Positions 8,954 through 18,436 of a stretch of 64,000 nucleotides of DNA are shown here, one piece after another. The notes beneath the pieces were generated by a model that made no database searches, was not told the origin of the DNA, and saw nothing but the letters and a program-made list of their open reading frames with translations. The position numbers and the translations under genes were made by a program. Positions within the stretch are counted from its first letter, which is position 1; every line of letters starts with the position of its first letter. The DNA is taken from assembly GCF_900107795.1 (NCBI RefSeq), contig NZ_FNRL01000023.1, forward strand, positions 45,349 through 109,348, written 5' to 3'. This DNA is from Chitinophaga terrae (ex Kim and Jung 2007). Its GTDB lineage: Bacteria; Bacteroidota; Bacteroidia; Chitinophagales; Chitinophagaceae.

Positions 8954-11900
8954 TTAGAATGTCACTTTCAGGTTAGCGCCGAATCTGCGGGTGGTTGGAG
9001 CGCCAGACAATTCAATACCTTGAGTATTGGTTGAGCCAAAACTTCCGACTTCAGGATTGAAGTGGGTATACTTTGGCATCCCAGGCGCATAGAACCAAAG
9101 ATTACGGCCAGTAAAGGAAAGGGTCAACCCTCCGATCGGTGTCTTATTAAACCAGTTTTTAGGGAAATCATATCCTATGCTTAACTCACGGAATGTGTAA
9201 ACAGTGGCATCATATACATTCCACTCTGTTGCCGAGTTAATAGCGAACGTCTCTCCAAAATAGCTTTCAAATAAACTGATCTGGGTATTGTTTGGTATCT
9301 TCTGGCCTTTACTGTCTAACAATGGGGTCCCCGGAGAATTAGGATCCCCGTAATATCCTGGGATCACGATGAGCTTCTCACGATCTCTTGTATCGAGGGT
9401 AACCCCACGACCAAGTAAAGAACTTACGGTTACTGAGTAGATATCACCCCCTCTTGTAAGGTCGAATAACGCACTCAGGAAAAAACCTTTATAGTTCAGC
9501 GTTGTACTCAAACCAGTTTTAAAGTCCGGGTTAGGATCACCAACCATTTTCTGATCCAATGCCCGGATCAGCAAACCGGTTGAAGGATCTATCAGCAGGT
9601 TGCCCTGGTCGTCGCGCGCGTTGTAAGTACCACGCAAATAGCCATAAGGTTTGCCTGCTTCAAGATATGGACTCATTTCGTCTAATACACCATTGAGTTC
9701 CAATCTTTCTACACCTTCTTTCAACTCTTTAACTATACTGCGGTTCTTTGTAAAGATCCAGTGGAAACTCCAGGTAAGGTTTTCGTTTCTAACAGGAATA
9801 AAACCCAGGTCTACTTCTATACCTTTGTTGGAAAGTTTACCATAGTTATCAATAACCCGTGTAAAACCGGACGAAGATGGAAGTGTTAGTGGGGCAATCA
9901 GATTAGTTGAGGTACGTGTATACCAAGCAAAATCAAGTGTAATTCGTCGATCAAAGAATTCGAGGTTGGTACCCACTTCAAAGTCTTGTGTGAACTCTGG
10001 TTTCAGTTCTTTGTTACCCGCAGTAGGGTACTGTGACGCACCAGACTGGCCAAGGAAAGCGGCATTAACATTAAATGTATTAGCTAATTGATAAGGGTCT
10101 GCATCGCGGCCCACTTTTGCCCAACCTGCCCTTATCTTACCAAATGTCAGCACCTTACTGTCCATCTTCAACGCTTCTGTGAATATAAAGCTCGCGCTCA
10201 CACTAGGATAGAAGTAACTACGATTGCTTTTAGGCAGCGTGGAAGACCAATCGTTACGGCCTGTGATATTCAGGAATAACCATTTCTTATAATCCAGGTC
10301 GATCTCTGCAAAAATGCCCCAGAGTCTCCTGCGCCTGAAGACATCCTCTGTAGGAAGTACACTTTTGGTGTTGCTGAGAGAGTAAACACCTGGAGCCACT
10401 ATATTCTTACCGGTAAAGATCTGCGATTTCGTCGTACGTTGGTTAACGTTATGACCAATAATACCTTTGAATCCAAAATCTTCATTCCTGAATTTCGGCG
10501 TGAAGGTACCAATCAGGTTGGACTCAATTTCAGTAAAGCGGTAGTTTTGTTGTATGATCTGTCCAACACCTTCAGAACCCCTTGATCCTATATCCACTAC
10601 TTCTTTACGCAGGAAATTCTGGGCATTGGTACCTATCTGGTAGCTGGCGCTAAACCATGGGGTAATGTTATCATAGTTAAATTTCAGACCGGCTACATAC
10701 CTGTCTGTTGCCGTATTTACAGTATTATGCAGGAAAGCCCAAAGCGGGTTATCGTACTGCGCACTGTTAGTGGAAATAGGTTTGCCATCGGGCGATTGAT
10801 ATGGCAAGCCTGCCAGGTTCCAGTTTCTTCCCAGGAAGAGGTTACGGGCAAAGGAAGAAGTTGCGCCGGTTACCTGGTTCTCACCGAAGGTACTGCCTGC
10901 CTGATTGCTGGTACTGTAGCTGAAGTTACCGTTAACGGTTAATCCGTTTGTCAACCTGGTGACACCACCAATGGCCATGCTGGCCCTATTAAAATCAGAA
11001 TGCGGTACATAGCCATTCTGGCTTAGGTAAGATGCAGTGGCGCTTAAAGCTGATTTTTCATTTCCTCCATTTACTGAAACAGAGTTTTCAGACAAGAACC
11101 CTGTTCTGAATAGGTCTTTTACGTTATTCGGAACTGCCTCGTATTTCATGTTACCAGAGGCCGGAAATAATTCAGGATAGTATTTGAAGTAATCAGCCCA
11201 AACCTTCACTGAATCCACCGATTTGAAAGCAGCGCCCCAGGAACCGTTGGATGCCGGGTTATAGGTAAATGCACTACCTGTACCATAATCGTTCTGGTAT
11301 TCAGGATAGCTGTTGATCGTTTCTAAAGCGATAGAACTGGAATAACTAACTTCCATTTTCCTTCGGCCTATCGATGCGCTACCGGATTTGGTAGTGATAA
11401 TGATCGCGCCGTTAGAAGCCCTGGAACCGTATAATGCAGCGGCGGCGGCGCCTTTCAGTACCGTCATGCTGGCAATATCGTTCGGGTCAAGAGAAGATAA
11501 ACCACTTCCGTAGGCGCCCCCACCGGAGGTCTGGTTGGAAGTAGATATCTGATCATTATTGTAAGGAATTCCATCTACCACGATCAACGGTTCGTTACTT
11601 CCGAAGAACGAAGTGTTACCGCGGATCTGTATGCGGGTTGCGGCGCCGGGAGTACCCTGGGAAGTACGGATATCAACACCCGCAACTTTACCCTGCAGCC
11701 CTTTTAACATATCCGGCTCTGATTTTTGAAGGATCTGGTCTGGTTTTACTGTGGCTACGGAGTAACCGAGTGCGTTTTCGTTACGTTTCAAACCCACGGC
11801 AGTTACCACCACCTCACCTAATTGTTTTTTATCAGCTTCCAGGGTAACATCGATCGTGTTGCCCGGGCCAATAGGAACTTCCTTAGTGACATACCCGATA

Positions 11901-12124
11901 AAAGAAAACACCAGCGTTTCACCATCGGCAATGTTATTAAGCTTGTAAGTGCCCTCTCCGGAGGTCATTGCTCCTTTGTTTGTGCCTTTAACTACGACAG
12001 TTACACCAGGCAGAGCTGACCCGTCTTTTGCGTCTGTAACCTTTCCGCTAATCGTTCGGGACTGCGCAAATGCGTTGAGAACGCCGCAGCATAAAAACAG
12101 CCATAGTAGTAGCTCTTTTTTCAT
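8954..12124 (-). CDS. SusC/RagA-family TonB-linked outer membrane receptor
   Basis: TonB-dependent transporter of 1056 residues. In order: signal peptide (about 1-20, ending AFAQ), CarboxypepD_reg-like domain (SRTISGKVTDAKDGSALPG), the SusC box (LQGKVAGVDIRTSQGTPG), plug domain with SLDPNDIASMTVLKGAAAAALYG, and a 22-strand barrel ending in aromatic Phe (LKVTF). It imports ligand passed by the SusD lid encoded just downstream. No ECF sigma/anti-sigma pair is nearby and there is no N-terminal signalling extension, so regulation is not sigma-linked. The leader holds a 12-base direct repeat just before the ATG. Confidence 0.95.
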   Translation of the reverse strand: MKKELLLWLFLCCGVLNAFAQSRTISGKVTDAKDGSALPGVTVVVKGTNKGAMTSGEGTYKLNNIADGETLVFSFIGYVTKEVPIGPGNTIDVTLEADKKQLGEVVVTAVGLKRNENALGYSVATVKPDQILQKSEPDMLKGLQGKVAGVDIRTSQGTPGAATRIQIRGNTSFFGSNEPLIVVDGIPYNNDQISTSNQTSGGGAYGSGLSSLDPNDIASMTVLKGAAAAALYGSRASNGAIIITTKSGSASIGRRKMEVSYSSSIALETINSYPEYQNDYGTGSAFTYNPASNGSWGAAFKSVDSVKVWADYFKYYPELFPASGNMKYEAVPNNVKDLFRTGFLSENSVSVNGGNEKSALSATASYLSQNGYVPHSDFNRASMAIGGVTRLTNGLTVNGNFSYSTSNQAGSTFGENQVTGATSSFARNLFLGRNWNLAGLPYQSPDGKPISTNSAQYDNPLWAFLHNTVNTATDRYVAGLKFNYDNITPWFSASYQIGTNAQNFLRKEVVDIGSRGSEGVGQIIQQNYRFTEIESNLIGTFTPKFRNEDFGFKGIIGHNVNQRTTKSQIFTGKNIVAPGVYSLSNTKSVLPTEDVFRRRRLWGIFAEIDLDYKKWLFLNITGRNDWSSTLPKSNRSYFYPSVSASFIFTEALKMDSKVLTFGKIRAGWAKVGRDADPYQLANTFNVNAAFLGQSGASQYPTAGNKELKPEFTQDFEVGTNLEFFDRRITLDFAWYTRTSTNLIAPLTLPSSSGFTRVIDNYGKLSNKGIEVDLGFIPVRNENLTWSFHWIFTKNRSIVKELKEGVERLELNGVLDEMSPYLEAGKPYGYLRGTYNARDDQGNLLIDPSTGLLIRALDQKMVGDPNPDFKTGLSTTLNYKGFFLSALFDLTRGGDIYSVTVSSLLGRGVTLDTRDREKLIVIPGYYGDPNSPGTPLLDSKGQKIPNNTQISLFESYFGETFAINSATEWNVYDATVYTFRELSIGYDFPKNWFNKTPIGGLTLSFTGRNLWFYAPGMPKYTHFNPEVGSFGSTNTQGIELSGAPTTRRFGANLKVTF

Positions 12125-12136
12125 AAGCGACTGATT

Positions 12137-12161
12137 TTGATTTGACTAGTTGATTTGACTA
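12137..12161 (-). repeat. Tandem 12-base repeat in the susC-like leader
   Basis: TTGATTTGACTA occurs at 12137-12148 and again at 12150-12161, one base apart (13-base period), 13 bases before the ATG of the receptor gene. It may bind a regulator or a small RNA, or simply be a local duplication. Confidence 0.6.
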
Positions 12162-12413
12162 AAGCAGTTAACAAGAATTAAATTACGATAAATAAAAAGA
12201 ATAAAAAATTAAAATAATGGATAAATGATTGACATTCAATTAATAATATTTACGATATCTGAAATTCTACATATTTGTTAAATAATAGCTAAATAACACC
12301 TAAAGATTTGGAATTGTTGAGAAATAGGATAGCAGTGGCTATATTTTTTTTATCTCTATTTATAAAGAACTCGCTTAAAAAAATTTTGAGAAAGAAAGAG
12401 GAGGATAACTAAC
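12162..12413. other. AT-rich leader/promoter region without a gene
   Basis: Very AT-rich sequence between the terminator of the first Sus locus and the start of the second. It should hold the promoter of the second locus, but I see no good TAnnTTTG box on the minus strand and no open frame of note. Confidence 0.4.
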
Positions 12414-12446
12414 AAAAAAAGGAGGCTATACGAACGTATAGCCTCC
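12414..12446 (-). terminator. Terminator of the first SusC/SusD locus
   Basis: An 11-12-bp stem (GGAGGCTATACG paired with TATAGCCTCC, loop TTCG on the minus strand) is followed by seven T. It lies 24 bases after the SusD stop and separates the two Sus loci. Confidence 0.85.
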
Positions 12447-12469
12447 CGAGTTTTATTGAACAGGAATGA

Positions 12470-13906
12470 TTACTTATTGTATCCCGGGTTTTGAACCATA
12501 TTAGGGTTGGTATCCATTTCTGTTTGAGGAATAGGATAAGCAACATATGGATCTTCTGGTCCAACAACTTTAGACTTCAATGCATTTGCATCCGGGATCT
12601 CGCGTGTTCCGTTCTTACGGAAGAGGTCGGTCATACCAAATCCTTCACCCACCAGTTCCAGTCTTCTTTGTTTGCTGATCTCTGCCAGGACAGCAGTTTT
12701 ATCAACACCTACAAATGGATCCAGTCCGCGTTTTGCTCTCAGTTTATTAACATCAGCAACAGCAGCAACGAGATTGCCATCTTCCGCATAAGCTTCAGCA
12801 CGGTTTAACAGCACTTCGCTGATCCTCAGCACCCGTACATTCACCAGGCCTACCTGACCTTGCGCTTTGTTACCGGAAAATTTCATCAGGTAATTGTTTG
12901 CGCCATTATCAGCAACCAGCACCTGGCCAAGACGCGCATCTTTTTTATCCAGCAACGCCATGAAAGCATCGGTTAACCTGATATCGCCATATCCGCCATT
13001 GGCAGCAGGCACATACATATAACCAAAGTTATTGGCGCCTAAACCATTGTTGACAGTGTTACGAACAGAAAATATTTCTTCTGATGTTGCACCATCTGCA
13101 TTGAAGATATCAGCTACCTGGCTGGCTTCATACAGATCATATTTATCAACCAGTTTGTTGGCTTCGGTAATTACATTTTTCCAGTCGCCTTTATACAGGT
13201 ATGCACGAGTTAACAGTGCAGTAGCTGCATCGCGGTTTCCTTTGAAAATACTTGCAGCGCCGCCTTCGGATTTACCTGCTGGCGCTTTTTGTTGTGCCAC
13301 TTTCAGATCAGCGATAATAGCCGCATAAGTTTCTTCCAGTGTGCTGCGCTTAGGTTTATAAGTATCTGGTTTATCCAGCGACTCAGTAACCAGGGCAATA
13401 CCTGTATTAGGAGCAGTTAAGCCGGCTTTAACAGCGCCGCGGTTAGTATAAGGCCTGGTGTATCTTCTTGCCAGGTCGAAGTTGGCCAGCGCGCGCATGA
13501 AGTAAGCCTCGCCACGGATTGCAGACGTATTGCTGGTTTCAGGCAGTTTGTTAATGATCACATTTGCCTGGTTCACCACGCGGTAAGCATTCAGGAAAGT
13601 GTTGGTTTGCGGAGCAACCAACGGAGCATACATTACCTGGAACTCGCTCAGGAACCTGTTAGAGTTCTGGGAAGTGATCTTCATGTCAATACCTCCGAGA
13701 TCAGTAACGATCATGAAATCGCGACCATAATATTCGAGGGCTTGCATGCGTGAGTACATACCGTTGGCGAGAATACGTGCATTCGCTTCCGTTACTGCAT
13801 CTTTATCGCTCAGTGATGACTGTGGGTCCTGGTCCAGTTTGCTGCAAGCAGAAAACATTCCGGCAGTAGCCAAAGCCAATATGGAAAGTTTAGAATATTT
13901 AAACAT
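12470..13906 (-). CDS. SusD/RagB-family nutrient-binding lipoprotein
   Basis: A 478-residue lid lipoprotein. Lipobox MFSAC gives the lipidated Cys near residue 21; the following YYGRDFMIVTDLGGIDM, the TPR-like ALANFDLARRYTRPYTN and the C-terminal VLLNRAEAYAEDG, ELVGEGFGMTDLFR and YPIPQTEMDTNPN segments are typical of the RagB/SusD family with its C-terminal SusD domain. It partners the SusC-like receptor whose stop is 30 bases upstream. The paralogue at 7208 belongs to a different SusD subgroup, so the two loci probably take up different ligands. Confidence 0.94.
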   Translation of the reverse strand: MFKYSKLSILALATAGMFSACSKLDQDPQSSLSDKDAVTEANARILANGMYSRMQALEYYGRDFMIVTDLGGIDMKITSQNSNRFLSEFQVMYAPLVAPQTNTFLNAYRVVNQANVIINKLPETSNTSAIRGEAYFMRALANFDLARRYTRPYTNRGAVKAGLTAPNTGIALVTESLDKPDTYKPKRSTLEETYAAIIADLKVAQQKAPAGKSEGGAASIFKGNRDAATALLTRAYLYKGDWKNVITEANKLVDKYDLYEASQVADIFNADGATSEEIFSVRNTVNNGLGANNFGYMYVPAANGGYGDIRLTDAFMALLDKKDARLGQVLVADNGANNYLMKFSGNKAQGQVGLVNVRVLRISEVLLNRAEAYAEDGNLVAAVADVNKLRAKRGLDPFVGVDKTAVLAEISKQRRLELVGEGFGMTDLFRKNGTREIPDANALKSKVVGPEDPYVAYPIPQTEMDTNPNMVQNPGYNK

Positions 13907-13936
13907 AATCGATTCTTAAATTTTTGTTTTACTCAA

Positions 13937-16900
13937 TTACAGACCCACATTGATACCGAATGTAATTACCCTGGCTGTTGGATAACGGTAGAAATCAGTA
14001 CCTGCGTTAGACACAGCCACGTTAGCCGTGCTGGTAGGAGGAGCAGGGTTAGTGTTGATCTCAGGATCCCATCCTTTGTACTTAGTGAGCGTGTACAGGT
14101 TTTCTGCCTGTGCATATACTCTTAAGTTTTGAAGTTTGGTTCTTCTCAGCAGGGATTTAGGCAGGTTATAGCCTAATTGTACATTTCTCAGTTTCGCATA
14201 AGAAACATCTTCTAAGAAACGAGTGGAAGAGCTGGTAGAGCCAGATCCGTTACCCCAGATAACTTTAGGCCTGTCGGAGATATCGCCTGGTTTCTGCCAG
14301 TGATCCAGTGCATCTTTAGCCTGGTTGCCGGTAGTATTACCACCATCGCTTTCCAGGTTAGCGCGGTTTGAGTTGTATGCTTTGTTACCAGCGCTGAAAG
14401 TGATGAACACAGAAAGATCGAAGTCTTTATAGTTGAATTTGTTGGTGAAACCGCCGGTGATCTTAGGCAGTAACTGACCAGCATATTGTCTTACAGCTTC
14501 TGTGTAAACGGAAGTTGGTTTGCCGTCAGCACCGATCCATTGTGCAGCACCGGTTTCAGGATTTACGCCAGCCCAGATAGGCATGTACCAGGAACCGAAA
14601 GGCATACCCACTTCAATTCTCTGACGGGTACCGGAAGGAATAGCCTGGTCGCCGCCCAGTGATAATACCTTATTCTTCAGTGTAGCGAAGTTCAGGTCGG
14701 AAGTCCACTGGAAGTTTTTAGTCTGAACAGGTACGCCACCAACGGTGATCTCGAAGCCCTGGTTCATCATTTTACCAACGTTCATAGTCATGGTAGAGAA
14801 ACCGGTGGTCATAGACACTGGTTTTTCCATCAATAATGCAGAAGAACGTTTGTCATAGAATCCGAAGCTACCATATAAACGCCTGTTCAATACAGCTACG
14901 TCGATACCTACGTCGAACAGGTTTTGTTTTTCCCAGCTCAGGTTCAGGTTAGCAGGTTGTTTCAGGTAAGCAACTGACTGACCATCGTAAGAACCTACGA
15001 GGCTGTACAGCGGCTGATAAGGATAGTTGCCCAATCCTTCTGCGTTACCCATCACACCATAGCTTGAACGAACTTTCAGGTCGTTTAACCAGGAAACATT
15101 CTTCATCCATTCTTCTTCAATAATACGCCATGCAGCACCTACTGAATAGAAGTTACCATAACGGCTGTCTTTAGGGAAACGGCTGGAGCCATCTCTCCTG
15201 TAGCTACCGCTCAGGAAATATTTATTTTTATAATCGTAGTCTACTTTACCGATCAAAGCCTGGAAAGCATAGTTCAGCTCATCACCAGCCATATCGAAGT
15301 AGGTAGAACCTGCATCCGGCACTTGTGAAGCCTGGCTAGGGAAACCGTTTTTAGCGCTGTAGTTCCATACCCTGTTAGAGAAAGAGTACTCGTTACCTGC
15401 CAATAAACGGAAGCTATGATCTTTCTTCACTGTGAAGTTGTAAGTCAGCAATTGCTGAGTAGTATACAGCCCCATGTTAGTATTCACGTTGTAGAGGTAA
15501 CCGCTGTAGTTACGGCCATCGTAAGAGTTTGGAGAAGTCCATTGTTTCTCACGGATGTTGGTGATCTCAGCGCTTCCTTTAACTACAAAACGTAAACCAT
15601 CGATGATGTTGTAGCCTAACGCAACATTGAACACAGTTTGACCAGTGTTGCTCTTGTTGTAGTTGTTAGCAACAGTGCTCAGGAAGTTACCGCCACGCAA
15701 AACAGGACGGTAAGAGCTAGGGATGCTGGAGAAATGATCCCAACCTACAGTGCCTGGCTGACCAGCGATATAACCATTGGTAATGTTACCGTTGTCGTCG
15801 TACGCCGGGATGTAAGGAACGTTAGACAGAGCGCCCATCAGCGGAGAAGAGTAGGAGTTACCTGCACTTGCACTTCTCATATCGGTATAAGAACCGTTCA
15901 CTTTAAAGCTCAGGTCAAATTTGTCGTTGAATTTGTGGTCGACGTTCAGACGGCCATTGTAACGGCTAAAGTTTGATCCTACCAGGATACCATCTTGTTT
16001 GAAGTAATCGCCTGATGCGTAGAACAAAGTTTTTTCGTTACCGCCGCTTGCGTTGATACCGTAAGATTGGGTTTTACCTGTGCGGAAAGCCAGATCCATC
16101 CAGTCAGTATTAATGTCTGCCAGGTAATCAGGGCGGTTAGCCAGGATCTGTGCTTCGGTGAAAGTAGGAGTACCATCATTTTTTGTTGCATTTTTCATCG
16201 CTTCGCGTTGATACTGCAGCAATTCTGATGAATTCATCATCGGGATGGTACGTGCCAGGTTCTGAACACCATACTTTGCATTGAAATTGATCTTGTTCAC
16301 TCCTTTCTTACCGCTCTTGGTTGTGATTACGATCACACCATTAGAACCGCGGGAACCATACAATGCAGTTGCAGAAGCATCTTTCAGTACAGTGATGTTC
16401 TCGATGTCGGCAGGGTTGATAGAAGAGATCACATCGTAAGTAGCAGTGTTCTGAGTGAAGTCGCCAGATGATACGATAACACCGTCTACTACATAGATGG
16501 GTGCGTTGCTTGCAGAGATAGAACCCACACCACGGATCCTAACTTCTGTTTTTGCACCTGGCTGACCGGAGTTGGTTGATACAGCAACACCGGGAGCGTT
16601 ACCTTGCAGCATCTGATTTACATCAGGCAGGGCTACGTTGTTGATCTTTGCACCACTGATAGTAGAAGCAGCAATTGTTGAATTTACTTTCTTCTCTACA
16701 GTGTAACCTGTTACGATCACTTCTTCCAGGCTTTTTGCGTCTGTTTTCAGTGAAACATTTACAGTAGAGGCGTTGCCAACCGGAACTTCTTTCTGCTCGT
16801 ATCCGATGAAAGAAAATACTAAAGTGGCATTACCATCAACCTGTAAAGTGAAAGATCCTTCCGGATTCGTAACAGTTCCTTTACTGGTGCCTTTAATTTG

Positions 16901-17035
16901 AATAGTGGCACCGGGAATACCTGAGCCATCTTTGGCATCAGTCACTCTCCCTGTTACAGTGCGGCTTTGCGCGAAAGCCTGTCCGCCCAGGAATAGAACG
17001 GACAGGAGGAGAAATAGAACTTTCCTCATAAGCAT
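13937..17035 (-). CDS. SusC/RagA-family TonB-linked outer membrane receptor
   Basis: A 1032-residue TonB-dependent transporter. Seen in order: signal peptide (to about residue 22, AFAQ), carboxypeptidase-like regulatory domain (SRTVTGRVTDAKDGSGIPG), SusC box (LQGNAPGVAVSTNSGQPG), plug (INPADIENITVLKDASATALYG) and a long barrel ending ITFGINVGL. ATG at 17035 or 17029 are both possible. It forms an import complex with the SusD-like protein downstream. The upstream region has a likely -7 box at 17319, giving a leader near 280 bases that contains a large inverted repeat, and a transposase-derived DNA-binding gene lies further upstream. Confidence 0.95.
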   Translation of the reverse strand: MLMRKVLFLLLSVLFLGGQAFAQSRTVTGRVTDAKDGSGIPGATIQIKGTSKGTVTNPEGSFTLQVDGNATLVFSFIGYEQKEVPVGNASTVNVSLKTDAKSLEEVIVTGYTVEKKVNSTIAASTISGAKINNVALPDVNQMLQGNAPGVAVSTNSGQPGAKTEVRIRGVGSISASNAPIYVVDGVIVSSGDFTQNTATYDVISSINPADIENITVLKDASATALYGSRGSNGVIVITTKSGKKGVNKINFNAKYGVQNLARTIPMMNSSELLQYQREAMKNATKNDGTPTFTEAQILANRPDYLADINTDWMDLAFRTGKTQSYGINASGGNEKTLFYASGDYFKQDGILVGSNFSRYNGRLNVDHKFNDKFDLSFKVNGSYTDMRSASAGNSYSSPLMGALSNVPYIPAYDDNGNITNGYIAGQPGTVGWDHFSSIPSSYRPVLRGGNFLSTVANNYNKSNTGQTVFNVALGYNIIDGLRFVVKGSAEITNIREKQWTSPNSYDGRNYSGYLYNVNTNMGLYTTQQLLTYNFTVKKDHSFRLLAGNEYSFSNRVWNYSAKNGFPSQASQVPDAGSTYFDMAGDELNYAFQALIGKVDYDYKNKYFLSGSYRRDGSSRFPKDSRYGNFYSVGAAWRIIEEEWMKNVSWLNDLKVRSSYGVMGNAEGLGNYPYQPLYSLVGSYDGQSVAYLKQPANLNLSWEKQNLFDVGIDVAVLNRRLYGSFGFYDKRSSALLMEKPVSMTTGFSTMTMNVGKMMNQGFEITVGGVPVQTKNFQWTSDLNFATLKNKVLSLGGDQAIPSGTRQRIEVGMPFGSWYMPIWAGVNPETGAAQWIGADGKPTSVYTEAVRQYAGQLLPKITGGFTNKFNYKDFDLSVFITFSAGNKAYNSNRANLESDGGNTTGNQAKDALDHWQKPGDISDRPKVIWGNGSGSTSSSTRFLEDVSYAKLRNVQLGYNLPKSLLRRTKLQNLRVYAQAENLYTLTKYKGWDPEINTNPAPPTSTANVAVSNAGTDFYRYPTARVITFGINVGL

Positions 17036-17225
17036 GATTTTGTTTCCTTAACCTAAAAAATAAAAAAGCATTCGTAAGGCCCATTGAGCCTCAAAAATTT
17101 TGGTTCCCGTTAAATGAATCGAAAATACAATGGTAAACTAGGCTGTCGAGTTGGCAGCGAGTTGGCAGACAAGTGATTTCTTTCTATTTCTCAGTCTGTA
17201 AATTTTCTCATTAAGCAAATTGATT

Positions 17226-17270
17226 ACTACACTTTTGCGATTTATACAATAAATCACACGAAAGTGTAGT
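17226..17270. repeat. Interrupted inverted repeat upstream of susC-like gene
   Basis: Outer arms ACTACACTTT (17226-17235) and AAAGTGTAGT (17261-17270) are perfect; inner arms GATTTAT (17239-17245) and ATAAATC (17249-17255) are also perfect around a 3-base loop. It could be an operator or, if transcription starts near 17313, a hairpin in the 5' leader. Confidence 0.7.
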
Positions 17271-17318
17271 AAACTTCCTTCTCATAAGCAGTTTCCTTAG
17301 CAAATTTTCAATCGGCTT

Positions 17319-17326
17319 CAAATATA
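17319..17326 (-). promoter_or_regulatory. Possible -7 box of the first Sus locus
   Basis: Reads TATATTTG on the minus strand (TAnnTTTG consensus). No clean TTG stands at -33. If used, transcripts start near 17313 and carry a leader of about 280 bases. Confidence 0.35.
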
Positions 17327-17529
17327 AACTTTCTTAACAAAAAGTTAAGCCAGAAAATTTGCGGATAACATTTGGATAACAGTCTTTTAACATACTGTTA
17401 ACAAATAAAATAAAATAATAATTTGTAAGAAAATGAAAATAAAACAAGCGGCAAGACTACCGCCTGTACTCATCAACCAAAATCTAAATCGAGATTAATG
17501 TTGCCCCACTTAAAGTGAGGCCTTATATC

Positions 17530-18219
17530 TTAAGACAAGGATAGCGGATACGTTTTTAACAACTCGATCAGGGCATTAAACAAGTCCTCGTTCCTGTTAT
17601 TGAACCGGTATTCACATTCTTTCAAATGCAAATAAGCCGTATTCCTGTTCAGTCCCTTAAACTTAGCCAGCCGATGCTTGGTTAAACCCCAGAACGCGTC
17701 TACATCATCCATCTGGTGCGTATCGGATGTCTGGCCTAAACGGTATAACCGGTATTGGCCCAGGTCCACTACACCGTTGAACTTACGCAAACGCTCGGCA
17801 GCGCCCTGGGTTTCCAGGACAGAACGCCCCCTGGTAGCAGCATGGATCATAGAGCGGGTTACATCCGGGAGGATCTCCGTATGCACTCGTTCTCCAGTTC
17901 TGCAAATACCGAAGATGACAGGTTTTACTACCTTTTCAACTTCTGTTCTTACAGCTACCAGCGTGTCTCCATCGTTGTCTGCTACTGAAAGTGCGAGCCT
18001 TGGCTCATAAATGGGAAGAGGCGCAGGCACGGGATGCAATGTCTCGCAATAACGTGCAATCTGTTGTCTGAGTTTCTTCAGATAACTGTTGATAGTTACC
18101 CTACTCACGCCACTGATATTGGCAATCTGTGTGGCGGTCAGATCATCGGCAAACAGCCGCAAGATCTCCTTAAATTTGCGCTCAGATAAGTGAGCACCCT
18201 TTAAGTACTTATTTTTCAT
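17530..18219 (-). CDS. IS1595-type transposase-derived protein, catalytic residues altered
   Basis: A 229-residue protein. Residues about 10-55 contain a helix-turn-helix (LTATQIANISGVSRVTINSY). The C-terminal part matches the ISXO2-like/IS1595 DDE domain in VIFGICRTGERVHTEILPD, AFWGLTKHRLAKFKGLN and YLHLKECEYRFNNR. In recalled intact relatives a VDE-S/T-Y motif, an SDGW motif and an NGIE/H-FW motif supply the metal ligands. Here the matching stretches read VADND, a segment around LETQGAAE without SDGW, and DDVDAFW. The frame is intact, and no terminal inverted repeats or target duplication are seen. It lies upstream of, and co-directional with, the first Sus locus. Either a degenerate transposase or a domesticated DNA-binding regulator (inference). 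Confidence 0.7.
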   Translation of the reverse strand: MKNKYLKGAHLSERKFKEILRLFADDLTATQIANISGVSRVTINSYLKKLRQQIARYCETLHPVPAPLPIYEPRLALSVADNDGDTLVAVRTEVEKVVKPVIFGICRTGERVHTEILPDVTRSMIHAATRGRSVLETQGAAERLRKFNGVVDLGQYRLYRLGQTSDTHQMDDVDAFWGLTKHRLAKFKGLNRNTAYLHLKECEYRFNNRNEDLFNALIELLKTYPLSLS

Positions 18220-18371
18220 GAACTATGTGGTTAGAATGGCATTATAAACCTCTCACTTTTTACTTATATTATATGCTCATTTTTTACAAACGGCTATACA
18301 AGTATTTAAGCGCTTCCCACTAGATCAATTGACTTATAAGCACCTGAATTTCTTATGTTTTTTAAATAATT

Positions 18372-18412
18372 AAAAAAGGGCATAAGCCAGGTAATTGCTT
18401 ATGCCCTTTTTA
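18372..18412. terminator. Terminator of the RND/MMPL transporter gene
   Basis: Ten-bp stem GGGCATAAGC (18378-18387) with GCTTATGCCC (18397-18406), a 9-base loop, and A/T runs on both sides. It works for the minus-strand transporter ending at 18437 and could act in both directions. Confidence 0.85.
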
Positions 18413-18436
18413 TGATATTTTTTATCAAACTGCCGC

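Larger units (their letters stand above)
17036..17529. other. Long leader and promoter region of the first Sus locus
   Basis: This 494-base gap holds no gene. Visible in it: an inverted repeat at 17226-17270, a -7-like box at 17319-17326 on the minus strand, a duplicated GAGTTGGCAG (about 17150-17170) and a weak hairpin near 17504-17520 (CCTCACTT/AAGTGGGG, no T-run) just after the upstream gene's stop. Confidence 0.5.

Noticed and set aside
18372..18412. Terminal inverted repeat of the IS1595-like gene
   Set aside because: The hairpin has A/T runs and lies just after the transporter stop, so it is a terminator; no partner is found on the other side of the gene.
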